From positions 1-62,920 of the IMG/VR virus record IMGVR_UViG_3300037808_000193: 62,920 bases of DNA, one strand, 5' to 3'. Origin of the DNA: a virus. The notes under the pieces are model-generated. The model saw nothing but the letters and a program-made list of their open reading frames with translations, was not told the DNA's origin and searched no databases. Shown piece by piece: positions 1-8,495 of the stretch; position 1 is the first letter of the stretch; each line of letters starts with the position of its first letter. The position numbers were made by a program, and so were the translations under genes.

Positions 1-568
1 TGTTCTCATTCCACGAACCCATCTGGTTGGTGACACCAACAGCAACGGTGAGTCCTGTCACTTGAAGTGGAGCCGTGCTATCAGTGGCTGCTACCTGAGT
101 GTCAGTGACCCAATCACTAACGAGGTTGAACGTTGAGATCGAACGCACACCCAGGTCGTAGGTGACCCCGCTCTCCAGACCATTGATTCGGTAGTTGTCC
201 GACGCAGTGGTGGTGGCGTAGGTGTACTCAGAGTCCCCCGACCTCTTCCACCTGACCTCGAACATCGCCACCTTGGCAACAGAGGTGTCTGGGAACGTCC
301 ATGCAAGGTTGATCCAGACGTTGGTGGCATCTGCACCTGTCGTTGGTGTGAGCCCTGTAACGACATCTGGCGTACCTGTGACCAGTGGCAGGCCACCGCC
401 ACCTTCACCAACCTCTGGTCCTCCACCCACGGTGAGAGAGCCGGGGATGTGAACTCCCGATGCACCGATGATGAGGTTTCTGGCCAGATTCGTTTCGAGC
501 TTCTTGAGCCGACGATCCAGGTCCCAAAGGATGTTGTTGGGCTTGGGTGTTTGGTAGACGCTGCTCAT
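1..568 (-). CDS. Tail fibre, N-terminal part (cut by window edge)
   Basis: The frame is open from ATG at 568 to the window edge and encodes the first 189 residues of the same fibre that is complete at 60796-62871. Residues 1-60 form an N-terminal attachment region with a Gly-rich hinge, followed by a fibronectin type III-like domain. The start is set by a near-perfect Shine-Dalgarno sequence, AAGGAGGTGAT, a few bases upstream. It lies directly downstream of the baseplate hub gene. Compared with the complete copy it has three amino-acid differences, so it is an allele and not a degraded copy. It is truncated only by the window. Confidence 0.85.
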   Translation of the reverse strand, partial: MSSVYQTPKPNNILWDLDRRLKKLETNLARNLIIGASGVHIPGSLTVGGGPEVGEGGGGLPLVTGTPDVVTGLTPTTGADATNVWINLAWTFPDTSVAKVAMFEVRWKRSGDSEYTYATTTASDNYRINGLESGVTYDLGVRSISTFNLVSDWVTDTQVAATDSTAPLQVTGLTVAVGVTNQMGSWNEN

Positions 569-617
569 GTCAACATCACCTCCTTAGTTATTATCATGCC
601 TGGTTAAATTCAGCGGT
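1..617. repeat. Left copy of 617-bp imperfect terminal repeat
   Basis: Matches 62304-62920 base for base without gaps, except for 16 substitutions that I counted by eye (53, 203, 212, 218, 236, 272, 305, 338, 361, 371, 377, 381, 382, 411, 440, 509). Twelve are silent in the fibre reading frame and the other four change three residues (V/A, V/N, V/I). Positions 541-617, which hold the ribosome-binding site and the end of the hub gene, are identical. The synteny on both sides fits overlap of a circular map better than a duplicated gene. Confidence 0.9.
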
Positions 618-2273
618 GTACACTCCGCTCGCACAATCAAGTGTGAGACGAATCAATTTCATAGATCGTGTTGTCCAGTTGATATTTCCCCATGTGCCAT
701 TGATGGTCACTGTGTCACCAGGTAGGAGGTTGCCAGCAATGACAGCAGCGAAGTCACTGTCTGTCAGGGTGCAGGTGAACGTTTCGATGGTGTCCTTCCT
801 GCTGGCCAACTCACCGGCTGCAAACTCATCGAGCTGGTCGATGTCCCATCCAGTAGGTGCCCTGAGAACCTCTTCCCAAGCGATCCCCAAGTCAGTGGTG
901 TCGGAGGCGCCTGCCTCTTCTCGATCAGGCCCAGAGCCATCACCAAGGACAGTGATCGAGTTGGCAACGGGAGCACCATCACGGACGTAGTTGGTGATTG
1001 CAATGATGTTCGAGCTAGCACCATCAATCTGCAGGTTGTAGGTCGTCTTGGCTGAACCCAGCGGTCTACCGAACTTGATGTACCGGATGGTGTCGACACC
1101 ATTCCACGACACTCTGAGGTCTAGGCCGTTCTCGATCTCAGTCAGTGACTTGATGGCCTCCCAGATGTTCTCGTGGTCAGCGTGCTGATAGGCGATGGCC
1201 AGGTCAGTGCCGATGCTGGAGTTTGCAGGGTCACCAGTGATGTTGAGGTCATCTTTGCCAGATGGCCCTGTTTGCCCAAGAACTGTCAGGCCTTGTGCAT
1301 GGTCAACTAGCCCTTCGGCAATGACCAGGATGTCTGACCCTGTTCCCGAGCTTCCGTAGAAACTGAGCGACTCCTCCAGATACAGGCCGATGCTGTCCCA
1401 GTAGATAGCCGAGTTCGGAGAAGCTGAGCCACCTGGCCAGTAGAGCCTGATCTCGACCGTTTCCCCTCCATACACCAAGATCTCGAATTCGACCCTGATC
1501 CACTCATTGCGTGCAGTGGTGTCATCGATGCGGGTGTACCAGTGGCGTCCTGTCCAGACGTTGCTGAGCTGGGTCTGGATGTAGAAGCCTCGGAAGTCGA
1601 AGGGTTTCCCGTTGTAGGTGTAGGTGCCATCGTCACGGATGTAGAACCACGCCTTGCACACCACCACGTGGAAGAAGTTCTCCCCGGTGAACAGAGCCGC
1701 CGTCTCTTGGATGACCTGGTTGTCTGTCCCGTGGTAGTCGTCGGGATCGATGGGAGAGTCGATTGCATCCCCATTGGTCCTGACATCAGCGGCCCTGTTG
1801 TCACCAAGTATTCTCAGGCTCTGGGTGCCCGTCTTGAAATACGTGGTGTCGTAGGACATAACAATGTCAGTACCGGGATCGTTCTCACTCCACCCTGTGC
1901 CCAACTCCATGTCACCGTTGGTGAGCAGGTTGGTCCTGGCTGAGTCACCCACGTACCGCTTCTCGAAGTAGTAGGTGAGGCCCTGGCAGCTGACCATCAG
2001 GTGAGAGGCAGTCAACTGAGTACGGGTGACGATCCCCCAGAACACCGTGGTGCTGTCACGCTCGATGCGGATCTCACTATTGATCGACATCTCGGTGATG
2101 CTGCCAACACTGGCGTGATCGACCGGAATCTTCAGAGTTGCTGCATCATGGTCGTTCAGCACCCAGGTGATCTTGTCAACTTGGGCATCGAACTCACCAC
2201 TGCCGGTATGGATAGTGGCGATCGTGGCTCCGAGGTTGTCCCCGTCCACGACATACACCGTGTACGTGGTCAT
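594..2273 (-). CDS. Baseplate hub / tail protein (Gp37-like) with inserted carbohydrate-binding-like domain
   Basis: 559 residues. The first ~110 residues and the last ~220 resemble the phage tail hub family (siphovirus Gp37-like / gp27-like): a beta-rich start, a 'VFWGIVTR' strand, and a C-terminal domain with 'PGDTVTINGTW'. Between them, from about residue 115 to 310, lies a segment beginning 'NLLTNGDMELGTGWSEN', which is typical of carbohydrate-binding jelly-roll modules. It probably forms the tail-tip hub and contacts host glycans through the insert. It sits between the distal tail protein and the fibre, as expected for a tip protein. The fold assignment is inferred from motifs and position. 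Confidence 0.7.
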   Translation of the reverse strand: MTTYTVYVVDGDNLGATIATIHTGSGEFDAQVDKITWVLNDHDAATLKIPVDHASVGSITEMSINSEIRIERDSTTVFWGIVTRTQLTASHLMVSCQGLTYYFEKRYVGDSARTNLLTNGDMELGTGWSENDPGTDIVMSYDTTYFKTGTQSLRILGDNRAADVRTNGDAIDSPIDPDDYHGTDNQVIQETAALFTGENFFHVVVCKAWFYIRDDGTYTYNGKPFDFRGFYIQTQLSNVWTGRHWYTRIDDTTARNEWIRVEFEILVYGGETVEIRLYWPGGSASPNSAIYWDSIGLYLEESLSFYGSSGTGSDILVIAEGLVDHAQGLTVLGQTGPSGKDDLNITGDPANSSIGTDLAIAYQHADHENIWEAIKSLTEIENGLDLRVSWNGVDTIRYIKFGRPLGSAKTTYNLQIDGASSNIIAITNYVRDGAPVANSITVLGDGSGPDREEAGASDTTDLGIAWEEVLRAPTGWDIDQLDEFAAGELASRKDTIETFTCTLTDSDFAAVIAGNLLPGDTVTINGTWGNINWTTRSMKLIRLTLDCASGVYTAEFNQA

Positions 2274-2276
2274 GTC

Positions 2277-2726
2277 TTAGATACCTGCTTGAAGATCTGG
2301 GTTTGCTGCTATGTAGGTGACTGACCAGCTGAGTGTCGAAGGTGACCCTCTCACAAAGCCGATCTGTGGCTGCTGGCGAAGCCTAACGAGAGCGTGACGA
2401 GTGCCAGCAGGCTCGTACACGATGACCTTGCCATCAGCAGAGACTGCATCGGTGATGTTCTCGAACATCTGCATGGCTTCCCACCAGTCAGAGCCCGATG
2501 CAATGACAACTATGCCTGCAACAGTGATCGAGCGGGAAGCGTAAGTGGCATTGGTGATAACCGAACCATCGGTTGCCATCCTCTTCACCAAACGAACATC
2601 AGGAGCTTTGGAGCCCCAGCCTCGGATCTCACGTACCCACCAGATGTTGCCATCAGAGTCAGCCGTGTCATCGTTCGTGCGAAGGGTCGTAGGAGTGCTG
2701 TTCACCAGATCGATTCGAGTACCCAT
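2277..2726 (-). CDS. Distal tail protein (Dit-like)
   Basis: 149 residues, between the tape measure and hub genes, the usual place for Dit. The pattern of an N-terminal beta barrel ('REIRGWGSKAPDVRLVKR', 'YASRSITVAGIVV') and a C-terminal strand before 'SWSVTYIAANPDL' fits the short Dit family, without the extra carbohydrate-binding arm seen in larger members. It would form the hexameric ring between tail tube and hub. The stop of the tape measure gene and this ATG overlap at 2726, suggesting translational coupling. Confidence 0.7.
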   Translation of the reverse strand: MGTRIDLVNSTPTTLRTNDDTADSDGNIWWVREIRGWGSKAPDVRLVKRMATDGSVITNATYASRSITVAGIVVIASGSDWWEAMQMFENITDAVSADGKVIVYEPAGTRHALVRLRQQPQIGFVRGSPSTLSWSVTYIAANPDLQAGI

Positions 2727-5443
2727 CAGTTGCCATTCCTCGGTGAAACGATGTCCCCGTAGACAATGTTCGGGTCGACACCGTTGAAGACGAACTGATC
2801 ACCAGTGCTCTGTGGGCCGCCCACTGGGAAGTTAGGCTCGAAGTCCTCGTAGGGAACATCTCTAGGGCCTGGTGCAGGTGGAAGGCTACCCTTACCGAAC
2901 CAGCTGTAGCTGAACACCAGCGGGTTGGCATCAATATCGGCAACAAGCTTCAGCCATGAAGGGAAAAGCTCTTCATCGAAGAAGACAGATAGATCATCGA
3001 GTTTGGACTGTGGGACGCCCAACCTCTCAGCCAACTCCTCAGCGGTCAGCCCCCAGTTGCTGGAAATCAGCTCCTGCTTTGCTTGAGCTGCCAAGAACGC
3101 TTCTTCTAGCCCAAGACCTTCTACTGACAAGGCCAGCGCCAAGTTCTCAGCGAGGGCCATCTGTTGCAGCTGGAACTTGGCAAGCTCTCTTTCACCCATG
3201 TTCAGAGCCTCAACCATGGTTCCGGTGGAGTCCTTGACCACTGCACCGAGGAGAGTCCCTGCTGCCTCTGGTCCCGCCATGATGATCTCCGAGACCGTCT
3301 TGGCATTGAGGCCCATCGACAGGGCCGTCTTGATGTTGTCGGTGAAGCTAGTGAACTCACCGATGGTGCCACCGAACAGCTTGCTGATCCCACCGGCTGT
3401 CGGGTTCTCCAGCTCGAACAGACCTGGGGCCACAGAGCCTGTAGCGCCAATGCTCCCTGCTACAGCGGCAGTTGCTTCGAGAAGATCCTTCTTCCAGTCA
3501 GCACCCGCCGCCGTGATGTAGTCAGCCATCCTCTGAGCGTGGAACATTGCATCCTTGGTGTACCGAGAAAGCTGGTTCCCTCCCTCGGCGAGATCATCAC
3601 CAACAGCTGGTCCGAAGACTGCGTTGTCCCTCATCTCCTGCTCCAGCTTCAGACGATCAATGTTGCCCCTGGCTTGCTGGCCCTTCTCGAATTCGATCAT
3701 CTGGTTGATGAAGGAGGCGGTTCCGTCACCTTCCAGCTTGAAGGACTGTCCACCCTCACCAGTGGTTATAACACCACTATCGTCATCACCGAACCTCAAG
3801 CTCTTACCACCAACGGCAAGCCTCAGGCCGGTATCGAAGTTGTAACCAGTTCCGTTAGCTCCAACGTTGGCGAACTGGTCGATGAACTTGTCGAGAGGGA
3901 TACCGTTGGCAATTAGCTGCTCTTGGAAACCAAGGTTCTGCCCGAGCTGGTTCTCGATGAACTCTCGACGCTGAGCGATTCGGTTGTCGTCATTCCTGAA
4001 GAGGCCAGATGCTTCAGGACCTATCTGCTGTCCCAGTCCTGGGTTGAATACACCTTGAGTAGTGAGAGCAAACCGGATGTTGTCCTGTGTGAGCTTACGA
4101 ATCTCGTACAGAGGGTTGGCCTTGGCAGCTGCAGCTCCAGCAGCATTGGCATCATCCGAGTGGCGGTCAAATACAGATACGGCCTGAGAGCTAGAGCTAG
4201 CACCACCAAGGAATGGTGCAGCAACAGCCGACAAAGCCAAGAGTTGACCAAACCCGAACCCTCCACCACCAGCAAGCATCGACAGGTTGCTGATTGCGTT
4301 GGCGAACTTGGCACCAGTCAGCAGGAGGATCACCGTGTTGAGAACTGGTGGGGCATCTGCCAACACCTGCATCAATGCAGTAAGCGCTTCAATCAGCGGG
4401 TTGAGGATGGTGATTGCCCCTTGGATGCCAACCATGGTCAGAAGCTGCAATGCTGGCTCGGCTGCTTCATAGAGGCTCATGAACGATTCGACCAGATCGA
4501 GGATATTCTCACCAAAGGTAGAAAGATCAGCATTCCTGGTCAGGTCGATGAAGAAGTCGATCATCCTCTCTGCTGCATCACCCATGCGCCCGATGATCGG
4601 GTAGAGAGCACCACCCTCTTCTGTGGCCTTGCGGAGCCCCTTGATGAGGATCTCCTGAAGGTCAACCCACTTGCCGTATGCCGGTAGCAACTGTTCACCT
4701 ACAGCTAAGTAGGTCTCCTGCACATGTCTATTGAGAGATCTCTGTCTCTTGCCTGCTGATTCCAGCGAGGCCTCGTAGGTGCCGGTGATGGTCGTTGCCT
4801 GTTCGAGGACGGCATTGACGATGGCCTGGGTCTTCTCGGTCTCGGTCAGAGCCTTGACCGTCTTGCCAAGCTCCTCTGCGTACTTCTTCATGGCGTTCTC
4901 AGGGGTGACCTGGACACCAGCGGTACGCAGGACTTCTGACTGCCTGGTGACAACGCCATAGAGGATGCGTTGCAGGGTGTCAGATGAATCCTTGCCCGAG
5001 AGCACAGCGAAGTCCTGTGATGCACGAGCCAGCTTCGGGAGTGAGTCGAGGTCAAGCCCCATCCTCAATCCCTGAGAAACGGTGGACTGAGCAACTGCTG
5101 TCGTGATGCCCAGATTCTTGATGGCTTCCACATAGCCCTGGATCTCAGCTACCCGCCTGCCATTCTGTTTCGACAGGTTCTCAAGCACGATGTCCATCTC
5201 TTGGACTCGTGACGCCACACTGATCGACTGCCGAGCAATGTTGGCAAGACCAGATGCCACCTTCTCGAACACACGGGCAGCAATGATGCCCCCGGCGATG
5301 TCTTTCATCCTGCTGAGGGCACCGTTGGCACGCCTGTTGTTGGACTCCATGCTCTTCATCGACCTGTCGATGGAGCCAACCTTGCGGTCCAGGTCTCGGA
5401 TGTCAGCACGGAAGGTGACTAGAACATCTTCGATTGTTGCCAT
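2726..5443 (-). CDS. Tape measure protein
   Basis: 905 residues, the second longest gene and directly after the tail chaperones. The N-terminal ~90 residues are a charged helix ('DIRDLDRKVGSIDRSMKSM') followed by 'IAGGIIAARVFEKVASGLA', the usual tape-measure start. Residues ~330-430 are hydrophobic with Ala/Gly/Leu-rich putative membrane segments, and the remainder is helical with a Pro-rich end. At roughly 1.5 angstrom per residue the length implies a tail of about 130-140 nm. The protein sets tail length and is expected to enter the envelope during DNA injection. Confidence 0.9.
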   Translation of the reverse strand: MATIEDVLVTFRADIRDLDRKVGSIDRSMKSMESNNRRANGALSRMKDIAGGIIAARVFEKVASGLANIARQSISVASRVQEMDIVLENLSKQNGRRVAEIQGYVEAIKNLGITTAVAQSTVSQGLRMGLDLDSLPKLARASQDFAVLSGKDSSDTLQRILYGVVTRQSEVLRTAGVQVTPENAMKKYAEELGKTVKALTETEKTQAIVNAVLEQATTITGTYEASLESAGKRQRSLNRHVQETYLAVGEQLLPAYGKWVDLQEILIKGLRKATEEGGALYPIIGRMGDAAERMIDFFIDLTRNADLSTFGENILDLVESFMSLYEAAEPALQLLTMVGIQGAITILNPLIEALTALMQVLADAPPVLNTVILLLTGAKFANAISNLSMLAGGGGFGFGQLLALSAVAAPFLGGASSSSQAVSVFDRHSDDANAAGAAAAKANPLYEIRKLTQDNIRFALTTQGVFNPGLGQQIGPEASGLFRNDDNRIAQRREFIENQLGQNLGFQEQLIANGIPLDKFIDQFANVGANGTGYNFDTGLRLAVGGKSLRFGDDDSGVITTGEGGQSFKLEGDGTASFINQMIEFEKGQQARGNIDRLKLEQEMRDNAVFGPAVGDDLAEGGNQLSRYTKDAMFHAQRMADYITAAGADWKKDLLEATAAVAGSIGATGSVAPGLFELENPTAGGISKLFGGTIGEFTSFTDNIKTALSMGLNAKTVSEIIMAGPEAAGTLLGAVVKDSTGTMVEALNMGERELAKFQLQQMALAENLALALSVEGLGLEEAFLAAQAKQELISSNWGLTAEELAERLGVPQSKLDDLSVFFDEELFPSWLKLVADIDANPLVFSYSWFGKGSLPPAPGPRDVPYEDFEPNFPVGGPQSTGDQFVFNGVDPNIVYGDIVSPRNGN

Positions 5444-5466
5444 CCCCGTCTACCTTCCGTACTGAG

Positions 5467-6098
5467 TCATCTGATTATTGTCGCCGGTCTCTGTCCTAGC
5501 TTCCCCGGCTTGTTCTGTGCTGTCTTGTTCTCACGTGACTTGATGTCACGATGCTCTTCGATCTTCTCCTGTTCGACCTTCAGGAAGACCATCCACTCTT
5601 GAAGCTTGGTCGAGGGCAAGGCCAGGATCTCGTCTACATCCACGATTCCCAGTTCCTTCGCCAGTGAGTAGGCGAAGTACCTCAGCCCCCGTTCCCTCAG
5701 TTTCCCTCAAGAGTCTCGACCTCCTCGTCCGTCATGCCCGAGAGGATCATGCCCTTCTCATACACACGGTCAAGAGCACGGCCGCTCTTGCGACCAAGGG
5801 CTTCGACATCACCTGGCTTGAAGAGGGTCTCCCCCTCCTCATCGACCATCACCCGAGCACAGAACTTGGCCCGAGTGTTGTCACTGTCGATGCGGGCAGT
5901 CTTGCCACGCCCCTTGATCATCGAGGCCTCGAAGGCGTCTCGATCTTTGCCGGTCAGCCCCTTGATCCAGACAGTGCCACCCCATTCAGGAACATCGATG
6001 AGTTCCATCTGGGTGTCGTCTGAAGCAAGGATGCTCTCAGCGGTGAGGGTCATTGGTGCCGGTGGCACCGTCTCCTCGTTAGTCGTTGTCTCCGTCAT
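5467..6098 (-). CDS. Tail assembly chaperone, long form made by -1 frameshift
   Basis: The short chaperone frame ends at 5697 with ...LEGN-stop. The codons just before that stop read GAG GGA AAC TGA, which contains the canonical -1 slippery heptamer G-GGA-AAC (5700-5706). After a one-base backward slip the frame continues CTG AGG GAA CGG and stays open for 78 codons to TGA at 5467-5469. It encodes a charged helical tail ('STKLQEWMVFLKVEQEKIEE' is part of it). This G/GT arrangement immediately before the tape measure gene is the hallmark of long-tailed phages. The extension has no plausible start of its own. Confidence 0.8.
5697..6098 (-). CDS. Tail assembly chaperone, short form
   Basis: 133 residues from the ATG at 6098. 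The frame is open further, to a TTG at 6131, but that start has no ribosome-binding site and lies inside the upstream gene. The N-terminus is acidic and disordered, then 'MELIDVPEWGGTVWIKGLTG' begins a compact domain with 'GDVEALGRKSGRALDRVYEK', a pattern common to gpG-type chaperones. It binds the tape measure protein during tail assembly and is not expected in the mature virion. A minority of ribosomes slip at its 3' end to make the long form. Confidence 0.8.
   Translation of the reverse strand: MTETTTNEETVPPAPMTLTAESILASDDTQMELIDVPEWGGTVWIKGLTGKDRDAFEASMIKGRGKTARIDSDNTRAKFCARVMVDEEGETLFKPGDVEALGRKSGRALDRVYEKGMILSGMTDEEVETLEGN
5700..5706 (-). promoter_or_regulatory. Programmed -1 ribosomal frameshift site (GGGAAAC)
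   Basis: On the minus strand the heptamer G-GGA-AAC lies in the right phase (X XXY YYZ) for simultaneous P- and A-site slippage, one codon before the zero-frame TGA. The next bases are GC-rich (TGAGGGAACGGGGGCTG), and I did not define a downstream pseudoknot by eye. Confidence 0.8.
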
Positions 6099-6363
6099 CG
6101 GCTTCGTCAGCCCCTTCAAGTGTGACCTCAATTGCGAGGTCGTCCGTGGTTACCACGTCACCATGAAGGTGAAGCTCTTCAGCTTCGTTCGACAGAGATG
6201 AAACGAATTCCTTCTCAGTCTTCATGCTGCATTCGATCTTCACCTTGGTCACGTTGTCACCTTTCGACCATGACAGGTCGACCTTGGTGACGGACTTCAG
6301 CTTACGTCCATCGGCGATACAGATGAGGTGACCATCTGCCCCGGTGTCAAAGATGAGTCTCAT
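6079..6363 (-). CDS. Small acidic protein between tail tube and chaperone genes
   Basis: 94 residues from ATG 6363, which sits two bases after the stop of the upstream gene (an alternative ATG is at 6393). The sequence starts 'MRLIFDTGADGHLICIADGR' and ends in an acidic tail. I recognise no family. Its place between the tail-tube genes and the chaperones, with a 20-base overlap into the chaperone gene, suggests a role in tail assembly or a small virion part. Confidence 0.6.
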   Translation of the reverse strand: MRLIFDTGADGHLICIADGRKLKSVTKVDLSWSKGDNVTKVKIECSMKTEKEFVSSLSNEAEELHLHGDVVTTDDLAIEVTLEGADEADDGDND

Positions 6364-6364
6364 A

Positions 6365-6976
6365 TCAGGGTCCAAACGAGAAGGATCGGCCATTGGCATC
6401 TGCAGCACCAGCAAACTGGATCTGCTCGATGACCAGTGAGTCCCAGTCACCCGAGTTGGTGACCTCGGAGATGTAGGCCCACATGGCACAGTCGGGTGTA
6501 CCGCTATACAGCTCGTAGAACGAGAGCACCACTTGGGTGTCGGCTACGAACTCGTCTTGGAAGTACTCGTCCCAGTTCTGCAGACGATCGATTGTGGCGG
6601 AGCAGTCCTTCACCACGGGGAGCCGGGACATGAATGCTGTGGATGCAGCACCCTGGATCAGCGTCGTGGAGTCTTCGTTCTGCCCCCTCAAGCTCCGTGA
6701 GTAGCCACGAGCCGAGGCGATCGATGTCATGGGCAGGTAGGTGCCGGTGCAAGTGGGAGCCACCACAACACCTGTGAAGGTGATCGTCCCGAAGAGACGG
6801 TCCACGGTGGAGATGGTGCCAGTGCTGGCAGTGATTGTTGCTGTCGGCGACCAGACACGCTTTGAGGTGTCAGTGATCTGCCAGACGTTGGACCCCAGGT
6901 CCGTCATTGCCTCCGTAGTGAAGGCAGCCGGTGTACCAGGAAGGTCCACATCTACGTTGTAGCCAACAGAAGTCAT
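6365..6976 (-). CDS. Tail-tube-like structural protein
   Basis: 203 residues, beta-rich, with a Ser/Thr-rich N-terminal half and 'DWDSLVIEQIQFAGAA' near the C-terminus, similar in layout to major tail tube proteins. It follows the smaller tail-tube gene (6989-7393) by 12 bases. One of the two is likely the main tube protein and the other a minor tube or tail-end protein. The assignment rests on position and composition, and no sequence motif is decisive. Confidence 0.5.
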   Translation of the reverse strand: MTSVGYNVDVDLPGTPAAFTTEAMTDLGSNVWQITDTSKRVWSPTATITASTGTISTVDRLFGTITFTGVVVAPTCTGTYLPMTSIASARGYSRSLRGQNEDSTTLIQGAASTAFMSRLPVVKDCSATIDRLQNWDEYFQDEFVADTQVVLSFYELYSGTPDCAMWAYISEVTNSGDWDSLVIEQIQFAGAADANGRSFSFGP

Positions 6977-6988
6977 GATGAACTCCTA

Positions 6989-7393
6989 TCAGACGAGGGC
7001 GACAGCGCCGGTACCTTCGAGAGAGATGGAAACCTCGACAGCCCCGTCGTAGGTGACGTTGGTGTCGAAGGTGGCGACCACGACTTGCTGCTTGAAGCCG
7101 TTGGTGCCATCAGGGAGCCACTGAGCCCACAACTCGGTGTAGCTGATCAACTCACCACGAATGGCAACCTGACCATTGGTGTCACCGGAGTCGTAGAAGC
7201 CCTGGATCTGGTACGACGCATCCTTGATGCCAGCGAGCCGCTGCATGTAGGTGTTGCCGATTTCGGAGATGTCGATGGTGCCACCACGCCAAGACATCGA
7301 TGCCGAACGAATCTCATCGACTGCGTAGTAGGTACCAGCTCCACCGGCGACTACCGAGACGTTGAATAGTGACGTGCTACCTGCAACTGCCAT
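6989..7393 (-). CDS. Major tail (tube) protein
   Basis: 134 residues with a GGGAG ribosome-binding site. Features shared with TP901-1-type tail tube proteins are an N-terminal 'MAVAGSTSLFNVSVVAG', a 'GGTIDISEIGNTYMQRLAGI' loop, a 'YQIQGFYDSGDTNGQ' strand pair, and a C-terminal 'VEVSISLEGTGAVAL'. It should polymerise as rings around the tape measure. It lies in the usual order: terminator, tube, chaperone, tape measure. Confidence 0.75.
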   Translation of the reverse strand: MAVAGSTSLFNVSVVAGGAGTYYAVDEIRSASMSWRGGTIDISEIGNTYMQRLAGIKDASYQIQGFYDSGDTNGQVAIRGELISYTELWAQWLPDGTNGFKQQVVVATFDTNVTYDGAVEVSISLEGTGAVALV

Positions 7394-7396
7394 GGG

Positions 7397-7639
7397 TCAG
7401 CTCCCTGCTGCTTCCAAGAGGCCGTGGTACTCGTAGTCACAGAGCTTGCACATCCAGTGCTCGCCTTTCCTGTCACCAAGCACCCCAAGATCGAATCGAT
7501 CGTTCGAGGGATGACTGCACTCGGTCTCTTCTTCCGGTTCTTCCTGCTCTGGAACGAGCATCGACGCCAGCTCTTCGATCTCTGCATCGAGCATGTCTCG
7601 AAGGGCAACAAGGCGTCGGTAATGGGCTCGCACATCCAC
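7397..7639 (-). CDS. Small zinc-ribbon-like protein
   Basis: 80 residues from a GTG at 7639. An N-terminal helix and acidic stretch are followed by a candidate zinc site: 'ECSHPSNDR', then 'MCKLCDYEYHG'. The spacing (Cys, His, then Cys-x2-Cys) resembles small phage zinc-ribbon proteins of unknown role. No clear ribosome-binding site precedes it, so the start is uncertain. It lies between the tail terminator and tube genes, an odd place for a zinc protein. Confidence 0.55.
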   Translation of the reverse strand: MDVRAHYRRLVALRDMLDAEIEELASMLVPEQEEPEEETECSHPSNDRFDLGVLGDRKGEHWMCKLCDYEYHGLLEAAGS

Positions 7640-7677
7640 AGGAAGATTGTCTCACAGGGTCACAGCGGATCTTGGAA

Positions 7678-8100
7678 CTACGCAGGCACCTTCATCACGC
7701 TGAAGTTCACGACATAGAGGGTCCGTTGCTTGTCATCTTGATCGACGACCGATGGAACACCCGTCGGCAACATCGAATGCCAGAGAGTCGAGCCCAACGT
7801 TGCCTCACGAACAGCAGCGGGTATCTCGGTATACAGCTCCCACACGTCGGTGTGTGCCTCGGCTGGGAACTTGGACCGACAGATGATCTGGATACCCAGA
7901 AGCTCCATGATTGCAGTGGCTCGACCGCCAAGTCCCCAAACTGGAGCTCCACCTGGGGTCTCTCGGATGAAACACCCTCTGTTGGGTGTCCCGGCCCACT
8001 CGGGAGAGCTGTTCCCGAAGATGTTGTGCCCCGTACCAGACTTGATCCACTGCGAGTACGTGGTGTCTATGTGATCAACGATCTCTTCGATGGTGCTCAT
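7678..8100 (-). CDS. Tail terminator-like protein
   Basis: 140 residues starting MSTIEEIVDHIDTTY. The ATG at 8100 overlaps the stop of the upstream gene (ATGA), which favours this start over the upstream in-frame one. The alpha/beta layout (an N-terminal helix, 'ELLGIQIICRSK', and a C-terminal 'TLYVVNFSVMKVP') and its position between the gp10-like and tube genes match tail-terminator/minor-capsid proteins that cap the tail tube. Function by position and fold impression. Confidence 0.55.
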   Translation of the reverse strand: MSTIEEIVDHIDTTYSQWIKSGTGHNIFGNSSPEWAGTPNRGCFIRETPGGAPVWGLGGRATAIMELLGIQIICRSKFPAEAHTDVWELYTEIPAAVREATLGSTLWHSMLPTGVPSVVDQDDKQRTLYVVNFSVMKVPA

Positions 8101-8495
8101 GATCCGAATGTTCCTGACATCTGCTGAGTCATGCTTGCCGACCATGAACGGCCCAACTTGGGCAGCTCTTCACGGAATGGCTTCTCCAGGTACTTGGGTC
8201 CAGTGCCAGGAGTCGTCCAGTTGGATCTCTCAGGCAGCTCGTGGACTCGCCACGCATACCTCGATGCAACACCACCGAACCCGAAGTTGACGACCACCTG
8301 ATGGTTGTTGATCTCGGGTTCCTCCACGAAGTTGGAATCCCTGAGATGACCATCCTTCATCGGGGTGATGGGAATGGCTTTGCCAATGATCACCCAAGCG
8401 GTCGTGGTGAATACCTTCCCGAATGCTTTCGGGGCATCCTTCACGTACTTCCGGCTGTGCTCAAGCAGCTTCGTCTTGACCTCGATGGTTGCCAC
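8097..8495 (-). CDS. HK97 gp10-like neck/tail-completion protein
   Basis: 132 residues. The pattern of an N-terminal helix, 'ITPMKDGHLRDSN', 'YAWRVHELPE' and 'GPKYLEKPFREEL' is characteristic of the gp10-like family (trypsin-like loop, HxE and GPxYLExP motifs). The protein joins the head-tail connector to the tail end. It is tightly packed with neighbours on both sides. Confidence 0.75.
   Translation of the reverse strand: MATIEVKTKLLEHSRKYVKDAPKAFGKVFTTTAWVIIGKAIPITPMKDGHLRDSNFVEEPEINNHQVVVNFGFGGVASRYAWRVHELPERSNWTTPGTGPKYLEKPFREELPKLGRSWSASMTQQMSGTFGS

Noticed and set aside
1-617. Exact direct terminal repeats of a linear virion genome
   Set aside because: The copies differ at 16 positions and the boundaries cut genes at random places, so assembly overlap of alleles is more likely.
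3164-3916. Long plus-strand open frame of 250 codons opposite the tape measure gene
   Set aside because: Antisense shadow: no ribosome-binding site, sequence not domain-like, and the minus strand clearly encodes the tape measure.
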